53,470 bases of DNA from Streptomyces sp. ISL-36. Lineage in GTDB: Bacteria; Actinomycetota; Actinomycetes; Streptomycetales; Streptomycetaceae. Below, one piece after another: positions 43,901 through 53,070 of the stretch. The number at the start of each line of letters is the position of its first letter. The first letter of the stretch is position 1. A program made the translations under genes and the position numbers. The notes under the pieces are model-generated. The model ran no database searches, was not told the DNA's origin, and was given only the letters and a program-made list of their open reading frames with translations. The stretch spans positions 1-53,470 of the forward strand of contig NZ_JAGGOS010000033.1 in NCBI RefSeq assembly GCF_018614205.1. Reading direction: 5' to 3'.

Positions 43901-44884
43901 ATGTCTGACCACACGAACGGCCCCACGGGCGAGGCGGCGGCCGATGAGCAGGTGGCCCAGTGGATCGGTGACGTCCCGGCGCTGGTGATGCGGCTGGACA
44001 CCTGGTACACCCCGGAGGAGTTCCACCCGGACATGTCACAGGAGTCCCTCCGGCTGCTGGAGGAGGCCGTCGTGTTCACCTACCAGCCCGAAGGCACGCC
44101 CGAATCACGGGACTTCCTGCAAGGGGCGATGGCCTACCTCGGCGAGGCGCTGATGGCGGTCGGCGGCGGCCGGTGGGGACGGAGCGCCGACGGACATCCG
44201 GTCGTGCTGCCCGACCCGGAGCTGCGCCTGGAGCCGCTCGACCCGCTGAAGCTGATCATCGCCGCGCAGGAGCGGGACGAGTTCGGCGCGTTCACCGAGG
44301 CCGTCGACGCGCTGCGCGCCGCGGTCGCGGAACGCGGCGAGCGGGAGCCCGGATGGAAGCCGGTCAAGGAGCCGACGCCGGGCCTGGACCCGTGGGCGGC
44401 GGAGGAGCCGCACCCCTGGCTCGCCGGATGGCTCGAGGAGCGCCGAAACGGCTTCCCCGCCTGGGCGGCCGAGACCGGGAGCGAGATCCAGGTGTGGGAC
44501 TTCTCCCCCCGGTCGCTGGAGACCCTGGGCCGCCTGGTGGTGGAACGGTTCGGCAGCAGGGAGGCGTTCAAGGCGGCCGAGGACACCCCCTTCGTCCAGG
44601 GCGCCATCTGGTACGTCGGCGAGGTCGCCGTCCACCACAGGCGAGGGGCATGGACGTACCGCGAGGCGGCCGAGCGGATCCCGCGCGAAGAGGTGGAGAA
44701 GAACATCTACCTGGAGCGGCCGTTCGTCAACCAGCCCACCGTCCGCGACGGCGTGGGCGAGGTGCCGTTCTACGCGTTGCTGGCCACTGTGGGCCGCGAG
44801 GAACCCGCCGTTCTCCTGGAGCGCCTGGACCGCTACAAGGAGCCGTCCGAAGGGGACGACTCCGTGATCCACCGGGGCGTCTGA
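43901..44884 (+). CDS. Hypothetical protein with two duplicated domains
   Basis: A 327-residue soluble acidic protein. Residues 49-120 and 205-281 are an internal duplication: each starts SL..L, has a Q-G-A-xx-Y-x-G-E core (FLQGAMAYLGEAL; FVQGAIWYVGEVA), a short R/G-W turn and ends with a Pro-rich strand. No signal peptide or known catalytic motif is seen. It is divergent from the wall-anchored protein and lies 130 bases upstream of the Hen1-Pnkp pair on the same strand. It could be an immunity or accessory protein for one of them; this is conjecture. ATG 43901 is preferred to GTG 43892. Confidence 0.8.
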   Translation: MSDHTNGPTGEAAADEQVAQWIGDVPALVMRLDTWYTPEEFHPDMSQESLRLLEEAVVFTYQPEGTPESRDFLQGAMAYLGEALMAVGGGRWGRSADGHPVVLPDPELRLEPLDPLKLIIAAQERDEFGAFTEAVDALRAAVAERGEREPGWKPVKEPTPGLDPWAAEEPHPWLAGWLEERRNGFPAWAAETGSEIQVWDFSPRSLETLGRLVVERFGSREAFKAAEDTPFVQGAIWYVGEVAVHHRRGAWTYREAAERIPREEVEKNIYLERPFVNQPTVRDGVGEVPFYALLATVGREEPAVLLERLDRYKEPSEGDDSVIHRGV

Positions 44885-45014
44885 GGGCGCACGCGTGGCG
44901 GAGTGAGGCGTCACCCCCCGCGGGGACGCCCTTCGGGGGCAGCGGCCGGGCATCCGATGGAGCCCAGGAGAAAATGCCTGGTCGCAAGGGGCGTACGGGA
45001 CCATACTCGGACGT

Positions 45015-46481
45015 GTGTTCCTGACGATCAGCACGACCGGCACCCCCGAACGTCCCGCGACCGATCTGGGCTTTCTGCTGCACAAGCATCCCGACAACGC
45101 GCAGGCGTTCTCGACCTCGCACGGCACGGCGCACGTCCTCTACCCCGAGGCGTCCGACGAGCGGTGCACGGCCGCGTTGCTCCTCGAGGTGGACCCCGTG
45201 GGGCTGGTGCGGCGCGGCAAGGGCAAGGGCCGGGGCGGCGCCCCCGACTCCGCGCTCGCGCAGTACGTGAACGACCGGCCCTACGCCGCGTCCTCGCTGC
45301 TCGCCGTCGCCCTGGCCACGGTCTTCAAGAGCGCCCTGCGGGGTGCCTGCAGGGCGATGCCCGAACGGGCGGCCGCGCCGCTGCCGCTGCGCATCGAGGT
45401 GCCGGCGCTCCCCGCACGCGGCGGGGCCGCACTGGTCCACAAGCTGTTCGGTCCTCTCGGCTGGGACACGGTGGAGGCGGAGCCGGTGGCGCTGGACCCC
45501 GTGTTCCCCGAGTGGGGCGACTCGCGCTATGTCCGCCTCGTTCTCGAAGGGGAGCTGCGGCTCGCCGACGCGCTCAACCAGCTCTACGTCCTGCTGCCGG
45601 TGCTCGACGACGCCAAGCACTACTGGGTCGCGCCCGACGAGGTCGACAAGCTGCTGCGCGCCGGTGACGGCTGGCTCGCCGAGCACCCCGAGCAGAAGCT
45701 GATCACCAGTCGCTACCTCTCGCGCCGCTGGGGCCTGACCCGGGAGGCCATGGAGCGTCTGGAGCTGGTACGGCTCGCCGAGAGCGACGGCCTGGACGTG
45801 GACGAGGTCGACAACGCCGTCGACGAGACCACCGACACGGAGGAGAATCCGGTACCGCTCGCCGAGCAGCGCCGCGAGGCGATCCTCGCCGCGCTGCGCA
45901 CCGCCGGCGCGGCCCGCGTGCTCGACCTCGGCTGCGGTCAGGGCCAGTTGGTTCAGGCACTCCTGAAGGACGTGCGCTTCACCGACATCGTGGGCGTGGA
46001 TGTGTCCGTACGGGCCCTGACGATCGCGGCGCGCCGGCTCCGGCTGGAGCGGCTCGGTGAACGGCAGGCCGGCCGGGTGAAGCTGATCCAGGGCTCGCTC
46101 GCGTACACCGACAAGCGGCTGGCAGGCTACGACGCGGCCGTGCTGAGCGAGGTCATCGAGCACCTCGACCTGCCGCGGCTGCCCGCGCTCGAATACGCCG
46201 TGTTCGGCTCCGCCCGCCCCCGCACCGTCCTCGTCACCACGCCCAACGTCGAGTACAACGTCCGCTGGGAGTCCCTGCCCGCCGGGCACGTCCGGCACGC
46301 TGACCACCGTTTCGAGTGGACCCGCGAGGAGTTCCGCACCTGGGCGGGGCGCGTCGGCGAACAGTACGGGTACGACGTCGCGTTCACGCCCGTCGGCCCC
46401 GACGACCCCGAGGTCGGCCCGCCCACCCAGATGGCCGTCTTCACCCGGAACAGCCCGACCACGAAGGAGGACACGGCATGA
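45015..46481 (+). CDS. hen1: Hen1: 3'-terminal RNA ribose 2'-O-methyltransferase
   Basis: A 488-residue bacterial Hen1. The N-terminal half (1 to about 245) is the Pnkp-interacting, ligase-activating part. The C-terminal methyltransferase (about 280-470) has SAM motif VLDLGCGQG (302-310) and the Mn-binding set E379, E382, H383 with a His from HVRHADHRFEW (428 or 431). It methylates the 2'-OH at the break so that repaired RNA resists re-cleavage. It overlaps the Pnkp gene as ATGA. GTG 45015 opens the conserved FLTISTTG start. Confidence 0.96.
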   Translation: MFLTISTTGTPERPATDLGFLLHKHPDNAQAFSTSHGTAHVLYPEASDERCTAALLLEVDPVGLVRRGKGKGRGGAPDSALAQYVNDRPYAASSLLAVALATVFKSALRGACRAMPERAAAPLPLRIEVPALPARGGAALVHKLFGPLGWDTVEAEPVALDPVFPEWGDSRYVRLVLEGELRLADALNQLYVLLPVLDDAKHYWVAPDEVDKLLRAGDGWLAEHPEQKLITSRYLSRRWGLTREAMERLELVRLAESDGLDVDEVDNAVDETTDTEENPVPLAEQRREAILAALRTAGAARVLDLGCGQGQLVQALLKDVRFTDIVGVDVSVRALTIAARRLRLERLGERQAGRVKLIQGSLAYTDKRLAGYDAAVLSEVIEHLDLPRLPALEYAVFGSARPRTVLVTTPNVEYNVRWESLPAGHVRHADHRFEWTREEFRTWAGRVGEQYGYDVAFTPVGPDDPEVGPPTQMAVFTRNSPTTKEDTA

Positions 46482-49036
46482 CGACCCCCGACCCGACCGC
46501 CACCCGCAAGCTGCCCGTCACCGACCTGTCCCTCGTGGTCCTGATCGGTGCGAGCGGCTCCGGCAAGTCCACCTTCGCCCGGCGGCACTTCAAACCCACC
46601 GAGGTCATCTCCTCCGACTTCTGCCGCGGCCTGGTCGCCGACGACGAGAACGACCAGAGCGCCAGCCGGGACGCCTTCGACGTCCTCCACTACATCGCCG
46701 GCAAGCGTCTGGCGGCCGGTCGGCTCACCGTCGTCGACGCCACCAACGTCCAGCCGGAGGCCCGGCGCCAGCTGGTGCAGCTCGCCCGCCAGTACGACGT
46801 GCTGCCCCTCGCGATCGTCCTCGACCTGCCCGAAGAGGTGTGCCTGAGCCGCAACGCGGCCCGCCCCGACCGGGCGGACCTGCCCCGCCATGTCGTCCAG
46901 CGCCACCGCCGTGAGCTGCGCCGTTCGCTGCGCGGCCTGGAGCGCGAGGGCTTCCGCAAGGTCCATGTGCTCCGCACCGTCGAGGAGGTGGACGCGGCCG
47001 AGGTCGTCCTGGAGAAGCGCTTCAACGACCTGCGCCACCTCACCGGCCCCTTCGACATCATCGGTGACATCCACGGCTGCCGCTCCGAGCTGGAGACCCT
47101 GCTCGCCAAGCTCGGATACGTCGACGGCCACCACCCCGAGGGACGTACGGCCGTCTTCGTCGGCGACCTCGTCGACCGGGGCCCCGACAGCCCGGGCGTG
47201 CTGCGCCGCGTCATGGGCATGGTCGCCGCCGGGGACGCGCTCTGCGTGCCCGGAAACCACGAGAACAAGCTCGGCCGCTGGCTCAAGGGCAGGAAGGTCC
47301 AGCAGACCCACGGGCTCGCCGAGACCATCGAGCAGCTGGGACGCGAGAGCGAGGAGTTCCGCGCCGAGGTGGGCGCCTTCATCGACGGCCTCGTCAGCCA
47401 CTACGTCCTCGACGAGGGCAGGCTCGTGGTCTGCCACGCCGGTCTGCCGGAGAAGTACCACGGCCGCACCTCCGGCCGGGTGCGCTCGCACGCGCTGTAC
47501 GGGGACACCACCGGTGAGACCGACGAGTTCGGGCTGCCGGTGCGCTACCCGTGGGCGGAGGAGTACCGCGGCAGGGCCACCGTCGTCTACGGGCACACGC
47601 CCGTGCCGAACACGTCCTGGATCAACAACACCATCTGCCTGGACACGGGCGCCGTCTTCGGCGGGAAGATGACCGCGCTGCGCTGGCCGGAGCGCGAACT
47701 CGTCGACGTACCGGCGGAGAAGGTCTGGTACGAGCCCGCCCGGCCGCTCGCCACCGAGGCACCCGGCGGACACCAGGGCAGGCCGCTGGACCTCGGCGAT
47801 GTGCACGGGCGGCGGATCGTCGAGACCCGGCAGATGGGGAACGTCGCCGTACGGGAGGAGAACGCGGCCGCGGCCCTGGAGGTGATGAGCCGGTTCGCGG
47901 TCGATCCGCGGCTGCTCGCCCACCTCCCGCCGACGATGGCTCCGACGGCGACCTCGAAGGAGGACGGCTACCTGGAGCACCCGGCCGAGGCGTTCGCTCA
48001 GTACGCGTCGGACGGCGTCGAGCGGGTCGTGTGCGAGGAGAAGCACATGGGCTCGCGGGCCGTCGCGCTCGTCTGCCGGGACGCCGACGCCGCCCGGGAG
48101 CGGTTCGGCGTCGACCCCGCGGAAGGGATCACCGGCGCCGTCCACACCCGTACGGGACGGCCCTTCTTCGCCGACGGCGCCGTCACCGAGCAGGTCCTGG
48201 ACCGGCTGCGGAAGGCCGTCACCGCCGCCGGCCTGTGGGACGAGCTCGACACGGACTGGGTGCTGCTCGACGGCGAGCTGATGCCCTGGTCGCTGAAGTC
48301 CGCCGGGCTGCTGCGCTCGCAGTACGCGGCGGTCGGCGCGGCCTCCCGCGCCGTCTTCCCCGGCGCGCTCGGCGCGCTGGAACAGGCGGCGGCCCGAGGC
48401 GTGGCCGGCGTCGACGCGCTCCTCGCCGAACAGCGGGAGCGGGCGGCCGACGCGGACGCGTTCACCGAGGCGTACCGGAGATACTGCTGGCCGACGGAGG
48501 GCCTCGACGGGGTGCGCTTCGCACCGTTCCAGGTCCTCGCGGTGCGGGGCCGCTCGCTGGCGGCCGTGCCCCACAACGAGCAGCTCGGGTGGCTGGACCG
48601 GCTGGTCGAGCACGATCCGACGGGCCTGCTGCAGGTCACGCGCCGGCTGATCGTCGACACCGGCGACGAGACGTCCGTGCGGGCCGGTGTCGAGTGGTGG
48701 CTGGAGATGACGGCGGCGGGCGGCGAGGGCATGGTCGTCAAACCGCTGGCGGCACTGGTCCGTGACGGCAAGGGCCGGCTCGTGCAGCCGGGCGTGAAGG
48801 TGCGTGGCCGGGAGTACCTGCGGATCATCTACGGCCCCGACTACACGCGCCCGGAGAACCTGGAACGCCTGCGCAACCGTTTCCTCGGCCACAAGCGCTC
48901 GCTGGCCCTGCGTGAGTACGCGCTCGGTCTGGAGGCGCTGGACCGGCTGGCGGAGGGGGAGCCGCTCTGGCGCGTGCACGAGGCCGTCTTCGCGGTCCTC
49001 GCACTGGAGTCGGAACCGGTGGACCCGCGTCTGTGA
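46478..49036 (+). CDS. pnkp: Pnkp: polynucleotide kinase-phosphatase-ligase
   Basis: An 852-residue RNA repair enzyme with three modules. The 5' kinase (1-185) has P-loop GASGSGKST (24-32). The metallophosphatase (190-420) has GDIHG (196-200), GDLVDRG (229-235) and GNHE (259-262). The adenylyltransferase/ligase (about 480-852) has the nucleophilic lysine K522 in EKHMG and late motif EGMVVKP. It heals and, with Hen1, seals cleaved RNA such as tRNA cut by ribotoxins. All motifs are intact, so the pair should be functional. Confidence 0.97.
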   Translation: MTTPDPTATRKLPVTDLSLVVLIGASGSGKSTFARRHFKPTEVISSDFCRGLVADDENDQSASRDAFDVLHYIAGKRLAAGRLTVVDATNVQPEARRQLVQLARQYDVLPLAIVLDLPEEVCLSRNAARPDRADLPRHVVQRHRRELRRSLRGLEREGFRKVHVLRTVEEVDAAEVVLEKRFNDLRHLTGPFDIIGDIHGCRSELETLLAKLGYVDGHHPEGRTAVFVGDLVDRGPDSPGVLRRVMGMVAAGDALCVPGNHENKLGRWLKGRKVQQTHGLAETIEQLGRESEEFRAEVGAFIDGLVSHYVLDEGRLVVCHAGLPEKYHGRTSGRVRSHALYGDTTGETDEFGLPVRYPWAEEYRGRATVVYGHTPVPNTSWINNTICLDTGAVFGGKMTALRWPERELVDVPAEKVWYEPARPLATEAPGGHQGRPLDLGDVHGRRIVETRQMGNVAVREENAAAALEVMSRFAVDPRLLAHLPPTMAPTATSKEDGYLEHPAEAFAQYASDGVERVVCEEKHMGSRAVALVCRDADAARERFGVDPAEGITGAVHTRTGRPFFADGAVTEQVLDRLRKAVTAAGLWDELDTDWVLLDGELMPWSLKSAGLLRSQYAAVGAASRAVFPGALGALEQAAARGVAGVDALLAEQRERAADADAFTEAYRRYCWPTEGLDGVRFAPFQVLAVRGRSLAAVPHNEQLGWLDRLVEHDPTGLLQVTRRLIVDTGDETSVRAGVEWWLEMTAAGGEGMVVKPLAALVRDGKGRLVQPGVKVRGREYLRIIYGPDYTRPENLERLRNRFLGHKRSLALREYALGLEALDRLAEGEPLWRVHEAVFAVLALESEPVDPRL

Positions 49037-49167
49037 CACAGCCGCCGAGGGGGAAGACAGGCCGTCCCACGGGGGGCGCAGGAGAGCGGATCACAGCGCT
49101 CCCTTGCGCTCCCGTGCTCGTTGACGCGGCGCCGGGAGCTGTGCGACCTCGTCGCCAGGGGCTGTTC

Positions 49168-49739
49168 GTGACCGCCCCCCGCACGTCGCTGCGCGGCGCG
49201 TCCGGCGACGCCGAACGGGCGGCCGACGCCGCCGCGCTCCACCGCCGGGCGGTCCGGCCGCTGCTGGACGCGGGTGACGTCCCGGTCCGCACGCTCGCGG
49301 CGCTGCTGTCCGGACTCCGGTCGAGCCCCGACCCGGCCGCCCGGGCCGCGTTCCGGCAGAGCGTGGACGGCGAAAGGCCTGGACTTCCCGAGGAGGTCTG
49401 GCGGGCGCTGCCGAGGGAGGCGTACGCCGGCCCCAGGCCCCAGGCCCCAGGGCCCAGGCCCCAGGGCCCAGGCCCCAGGGCCCAGGGCCCAGGGCCCAGG
49501 GCCACGGTCCGGGGCCCCGCGGCAGGCGCCCCCGCACCGGCCGGCACCTCCGCCCGCCGCCCCTTCGGCACCGACCACCTACGCGGCGGCGTCCGGTGGC
49601 GACGGCCGGGTCATCGCCTTCGCCGTGATCGGGGTGATCCTGTTCCTGGTCGTCTTCATCGTCGCGTACCTGATGACGGCAGACGGTCGACCGTTCCGAG
49701 AACCACGCGCGAGCCGTCCGGCTCCGTCAGGATGGGCGC
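49168..49739 (+). pseudogene. Frame-broken membrane protein with 7-bp repeats
   Basis: From GTG 49168 (site CAGGGG upstream) one frame reads a helical domain with LLDAGDVPVRTLAALLSGLR up to the 7-bp array at 49429. The transmembrane segment VIAFAVIGVILFLVVFIVAY after the array is in another frame. Removing one 7-bp unit would join them. The second frame has no stop before the arcA start and would run on to 50284, so real decay beyond the array, or an unusual overlap, is possible. Position just before arcA may matter. The function is unknown. Confidence 0.6.
49429..49498 (+). repeat. 7-bp tandem array, ten units
   Basis: Ten consecutive units alternate between GGCCCCA and GGGCCCA, followed by a degenerate GGGCCAC. 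Each gain or loss changes the reading frame, since 7 is not a multiple of 3. Confidence 0.95.
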
Positions 49740-50972
49740 ATGGGATTCCATGTCGATTCCGAGACCGGGCGGCTCCGCCGCGTCATCCTGCATCGGCCCG
49801 ATCTGGAGCTGAAGCGGCTGACCCCCTCCAACAAGGACGCTCTTCTCTTCGACGACGTGCTCTGGGTCCGCCGGGCCCGGCAGGAGCACGACGGTTTCGC
49901 GGACGTCCTGCGAGACCGGGGCGTCGAGGTCCATCTCTTCGGGGATCTGCTGCGGGAGTCGATGGAGCTGCCCGCCGCCCGCGGGCTCGTGCTCGACCGG
50001 GTCTTCCACGAGAAGGAGTACGGCCCGCTCGCCGCCGACCATCTGCGCGCGGCCTTCGACTCCCTCGACGCCGCCCAGCTCGCCGAGGCGCTGGTCGGCG
50101 GGATGACGAAACGGGAGTTCCTGGCCGCGCACCGCGAGCCGACCTCCGTTCGGTTCCATGCGATGGATCTGGACGACTTCGTCCTCGGGCCGCTGCCGAA
50201 CCACCTCTTCACCCGGGACACCTCCGCCTGGATCTACGACGGCGTCTCGATCAACGCGATGCGCTGGCCGGCCCGCCAGCGTGAGACGGTCCATTTCGAG
50301 GCGATCTACAAGCACCATCCTCTCTTCACGGGCCCCGAGGCAGGGCACTTCCACCACTGGTCCGAGGGGCAGACCGACTATCCGTCCACGATCGAGGGCG
50401 GGGACGTCCTCGTCATCGGCAACGGCGCCGTCCTGATCGGGATGAGCGAGCGGACGACCCCGCAGGCGGTGGAGATGCTCGCCCGCGGCATGTTCGCGGC
50501 GGGCTCGGCGCGGATGATCATCGCCCTCGACATGCCGAAGCGGCGTGCCTTCATGCACCTCGACACGGTGATGACGATGGTCGACCACGACACCTTCACC
50601 CAGTACGCGGGGCTCGGGATGCTCCGCTCGTACACGATCGAACCGGGCGACGCGGGGCAGTCCCTGCGGGTGACCGACCACCCGCCGGAGCACATGCACA
50701 GCGCCATCGCCGCGGCGCTGGGTCTCCAGGAGGTGAGGGTCCTGACGGCGACCCAGGACGTCCACGCCGCGGAGCGCGAGCAGTGGGACGACGGCTGCAA
50801 CGTCCTCGCGGTCGAGCCGGGTGTGGTCGTGGCGTACGAGCGGAACGTCACGACCAACACGCATCTGCGCAAGGAGGGGATCGAGGTGATCGAGATCCCC
50901 GGCAGCGAGCTGGGCCGCGGCAGGGGCGGGCCGCGCTGCATGAGCTGCCCGGTGGAGCGGGACGCGGTCTGA
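49740..50972 (+). CDS. arcA: Arginine deiminase
   Basis: A 410-residue guanidine-group hydrolase converting arginine to citrulline and ammonia. Motifs are [26 protein letters not shown] and the C-terminal RCMSCP with catalytic C400. The catabolic ornithine carbamoyltransferase gene follows on the same strand after 202 bases. Carbamate kinase (arcC) and the arginine/ornithine antiporter are not in the window. ATG 49740 follows AGGA at 8 bases. Confidence 0.96.
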   Translation: MGFHVDSETGRLRRVILHRPDLELKRLTPSNKDALLFDDVLWVRRARQEHDGFADVLRDRGVEVHLFGDLLRESMELPAARGLVLDRVFHEKEYGPLAADHLRAAFDSLDAAQLAEALVGGMTKREFLAAHREPTSVRFHAMDLDDFVLGPLPNHLFTRDTSAWIYDGVSINAMRWPARQRETVHFEAIYKHHPLFTGPEAGHFHHWSEGQTDYPSTIEGGDVLVIGNGAVLIGMSERTTPQAVEMLARGMFAAGSARMIIALDMPKRRAFMHLDTVMTMVDHDTFTQYAGLGMLRSYTIEPGDAGQSLRVTDHPPEHMHSAIAAALGLQEVRVLTATQDVHAAEREQWDDGCNVLAVEPGVVVAYERNVTTNTHLRKEGIEVIEIPGSELGRGRGGPRCMSCPVERDAV

Positions 50973-51049
50973 GGGGAGCGGCGGCGCCGGGGGCGGGTCG
51001 CGGTGCCGGGAGCCCGAGTGGCGCCGGGAGCCGAGTGGCCCGCATCACC

Positions 51050-51075
51050 GTATAGGAATACTGGACTACGTATAC
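51050..51075. promoter_or_regulatory. AT-rich promoter/operator of the carbamoyltransferase gene
   Basis: GTATA-N16-TATAC forms an imperfect dyad in an AT-rich patch that stands out from its GC-rich surroundings, 100 bases before the start. It may hold the promoter and an arginine-regulator site, but no clear ARG-box could be fixed. Confidence 0.5.
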
Positions 51076-51174
51076 ACTTCCAGGGTCGTCCGGGCGTCGT
51101 CCCGGGCGTCCCCCGATCACGTCCCGACCTCGCCGGTCCCTGCCGTCCTCTTCCGCGAATACAGGAGCGCCCCC

Positions 51175-52185
51175 ATGGCCACTGACCTCATCGGCCGCCA
51201 CTTCCTCAAGGAGCTGGACTTCACCGCCGAGGAGTTCCGCGGTCTGATCGACCTGGCCGCCGAGCTCAAGGCCGCCAAGAAGGCGGGCACCGAGGTCCAG
51301 CGGCTGCGGGGCAAGAACATCGCCCTCATCTTCGAGAAGACCTCGACCCGGACCCGCTGCGCCTTCGAGGTCGCCGCCGCGGACCAGGGGGCCTCCGCCA
51401 CCTATCTCGACCCCTCCGGCTCGCAGATCGGCCACAAGGAGTCGGTCAAGGACACCGCGCGCGTCCTCGGCCGGATGTTCGACGGCATCGAGTACCGGGG
51501 CGACAGCCAGGCGAACGTCGAGGAGCTCGCCGCCTTCGCCGGCGTCCCGGTCTTCAACGGTCTGACCGACGACTGGCACCCCACCCAGATGCTGGCCGAC
51601 GTGCTCACCATGACCGAGCACTCGGACAAGCCGCTCGACAAGACGGTCTTCGCCTACCTCGGCGACGCCCGCTTCAACATGGGCAACTCCTACCTCGTCA
51701 CCGGCGCCCTTCTCGGTATGGACGTCCGGATCGTCGCCCCCAAGGCGTACTGGCCGAACGAGGAGGTCGTCGCCTCGGCGCGCGGGCTCGCCGAGGCGAG
51801 CGGTGCCACGATCACCCTCACCGAGGAGGTGACCGAGGGCGTCCGCGGCGCGGACTTCGTCGCGACCGACGTCTGGGTCTCCATGGGCGAGCCCAAGGAG
51901 GTCTGGGACGAGCGGATCGCCGATCTCTCCCCGTACGCCGTGACCATGGACGTCCTGCGCGCCACCGGGAACCCGGACGTGAAGTTCCTGCACTGCCTGC
52001 CGGCCTTCCACGACCTGGGCACGGCGGTCGGCCGGGACATCCACGAGCGCCACGGGCTGACGGAGCTGGAAGTCTCCGACGAGGTCTTCGAGTCGGCCCA
52101 CTCGGTCGTCTTCGACGAGGCCGAGAACCGGATGCACACCATCAAGGCCGTCCTGGTCGCCACGCTCGCGGGCCCCGCCGCCTGA
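51175..52185 (+). CDS. argF: Ornithine carbamoyltransferase
   Basis: A 336-residue enzyme with carbamoyl phosphate motif STRTR (57-61), HPTQ near residue 140 and ornithine motif HCLPAFHD. Beside arginine deiminase it probably works catabolically, splitting citrulline to carbamoyl phosphate and ornithine (arcB role); its length and motifs also allow the biosynthetic role. ATG 51175 begins the standard start, with AATACAGGAG upstream. Confidence 0.95.
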   Translation: MATDLIGRHFLKELDFTAEEFRGLIDLAAELKAAKKAGTEVQRLRGKNIALIFEKTSTRTRCAFEVAAADQGASATYLDPSGSQIGHKESVKDTARVLGRMFDGIEYRGDSQANVEELAAFAGVPVFNGLTDDWHPTQMLADVLTMTEHSDKPLDKTVFAYLGDARFNMGNSYLVTGALLGMDVRIVAPKAYWPNEEVVASARGLAEASGATITLTEEVTEGVRGADFVATDVWVSMGEPKEVWDERIADLSPYAVTMDVLRATGNPDVKFLHCLPAFHDLGTAVGRDIHERHGLTELEVSDEVFESAHSVVFDEAENRMHTIKAVLVATLAGPAA

Positions 52186-52201
52186 CGATCGCCGTACCAC
52201 C

Positions 52202-52350
52202 CTTCCGGCCGGGCACCGTCCCCCACCCCTTCCGGCCGGGCACCGTCCCCCACCCCTTCCGGCCGGGCACCGACCTCACCCCTTCGGCCGGGCACCGACC
52301 TCACCCCTCCGGCCGGGCGCCCACCCCCACCCCTTCGGCCGGGCACCGGC
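52202..52350. repeat. 27-bp tandem repeats between convergent genes
   Basis: Six copies of a CTTCCGGCCGGGCACCG-type unit with periods of 25-27 bases fill the gap between the carbamoyltransferase gene and the HATPase gene. Each contains the small dyad CCGGCCGG, so the array may also act as terminator. Confidence 0.9.
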
Positions 52351-52359
52351 CCTCGGCCC

Positions 52360-52800
52360 TCAGTGCTCCGGGCGGCGCTGCTTCGGTACCGCGGGGAGGG
52401 TGAACCAGACCGCCTTGCCGTGCGCGGTGGGCCGATGACCGCAGTCGGCGCTGAGGGCACGGATCAGCAGCAGGCCGCGGCCGTGCTCCTGCCAGGGGTC
52501 GGGCTCCTGGCCCGGCTCCGGGCCGAGCGGCTCGCCCGGGCGGGCCGGCCGCCGGTCGTGCACCTCGACCTGGCAGCCGCCCGGCAACAGCTCGACGACG
52601 AGCTCGATGGGGTCCTCGCCCTCGGTGTGTTCGACCGCGTTGGCGACGAGCTCGGCGGTCAGCAGCTCCGCCGTGTCTCGGTCGGCGGGCGCGTCGGCGT
52701 CCGCCAGCGCCGTACGGATCAGGGCACGGGCGATCGGCACGGCGACCGTGGTGTGGGGCAGCCGCGTACGCCACGAGGTGGGGCTGGTGGCTTCGGCCAT
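52360..52800 (-). CDS. HATPase-fold ATP-binding protein (RsbW/anti-sigma type)
   Basis: A 146-residue GHKL-ATPase domain protein. N-box ELVANAVEHTEG (about 50-61), G1-type VEVHDRRP and G2-type GRGLLLI are all present. Streptomyces carries many such single-domain proteins, some of which act as serine kinases on anti-sigma antagonists. No partner gene is adjacent. ATG 52800 follows GGAACGGA. Confidence 0.88.
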   Translation of the reverse strand: MAEATSPTSWRTRLPHTTVAVPIARALIRTALADADAPADRDTAELLTAELVANAVEHTEGEDPIELVVELLPGGCQVEVHDRRPARPGEPLGPEPGQEPDPWQEHGRGLLLIRALSADCGHRPTAHGKAVWFTLPAVPKQRRPEH

Positions 52801-53012
52801 GGCGGGTCCGTTCCGAGCGGGGCGGGTCGGGAGGGTGGAGTCCAGGACGTCCTGCTTTCAACCTTACGGACCGCAAAAGCGAAACCCAGGGGCGCCCCTC
52901 CCCTTCCCGCGGGGCCCTGCGTCACCTCCCGCCCGGGACCTCCGCCCACGGCCCCCGCCTCGTACGTCACAGCCTCGCCCCGTCGCCCCGCCCTGCCGCG
53001 TATCGCGTACTC

Positions 53013-53026
53013 GTGACGACAGTCAC
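53013..53026. promoter_or_regulatory. Crp-type site candidate before the enoyl-CoA hydratase gene
   Basis: GTGAC-GACA-GTCAC is a perfect 5-bp dyad fitting the GTG-N6-GNCAC pattern. It lies 45 bases before the start codon and matches in form the site at 14877-14890. The rest of 52801-53070 has no gene. Confidence 0.45.
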
Positions 53027-53070
53027 AGAGTGGTGATACGCTCGCGTCAGGAGGAGGGAGGCCGTTCCGT

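Noticed and set aside
46127..49039. 970-codon minus-strand frame opposite Hen1/Pnkp
   Set aside because: Pure shadow of a strongly biased gene; no family motif, and the plus-strand motifs are complete.
52202..52350. Possible CRISPR array from regularly repeated units
   Set aside because: Units are contiguous 25-27 bp tandem repeats without unique spacers, and no cas genes are present.
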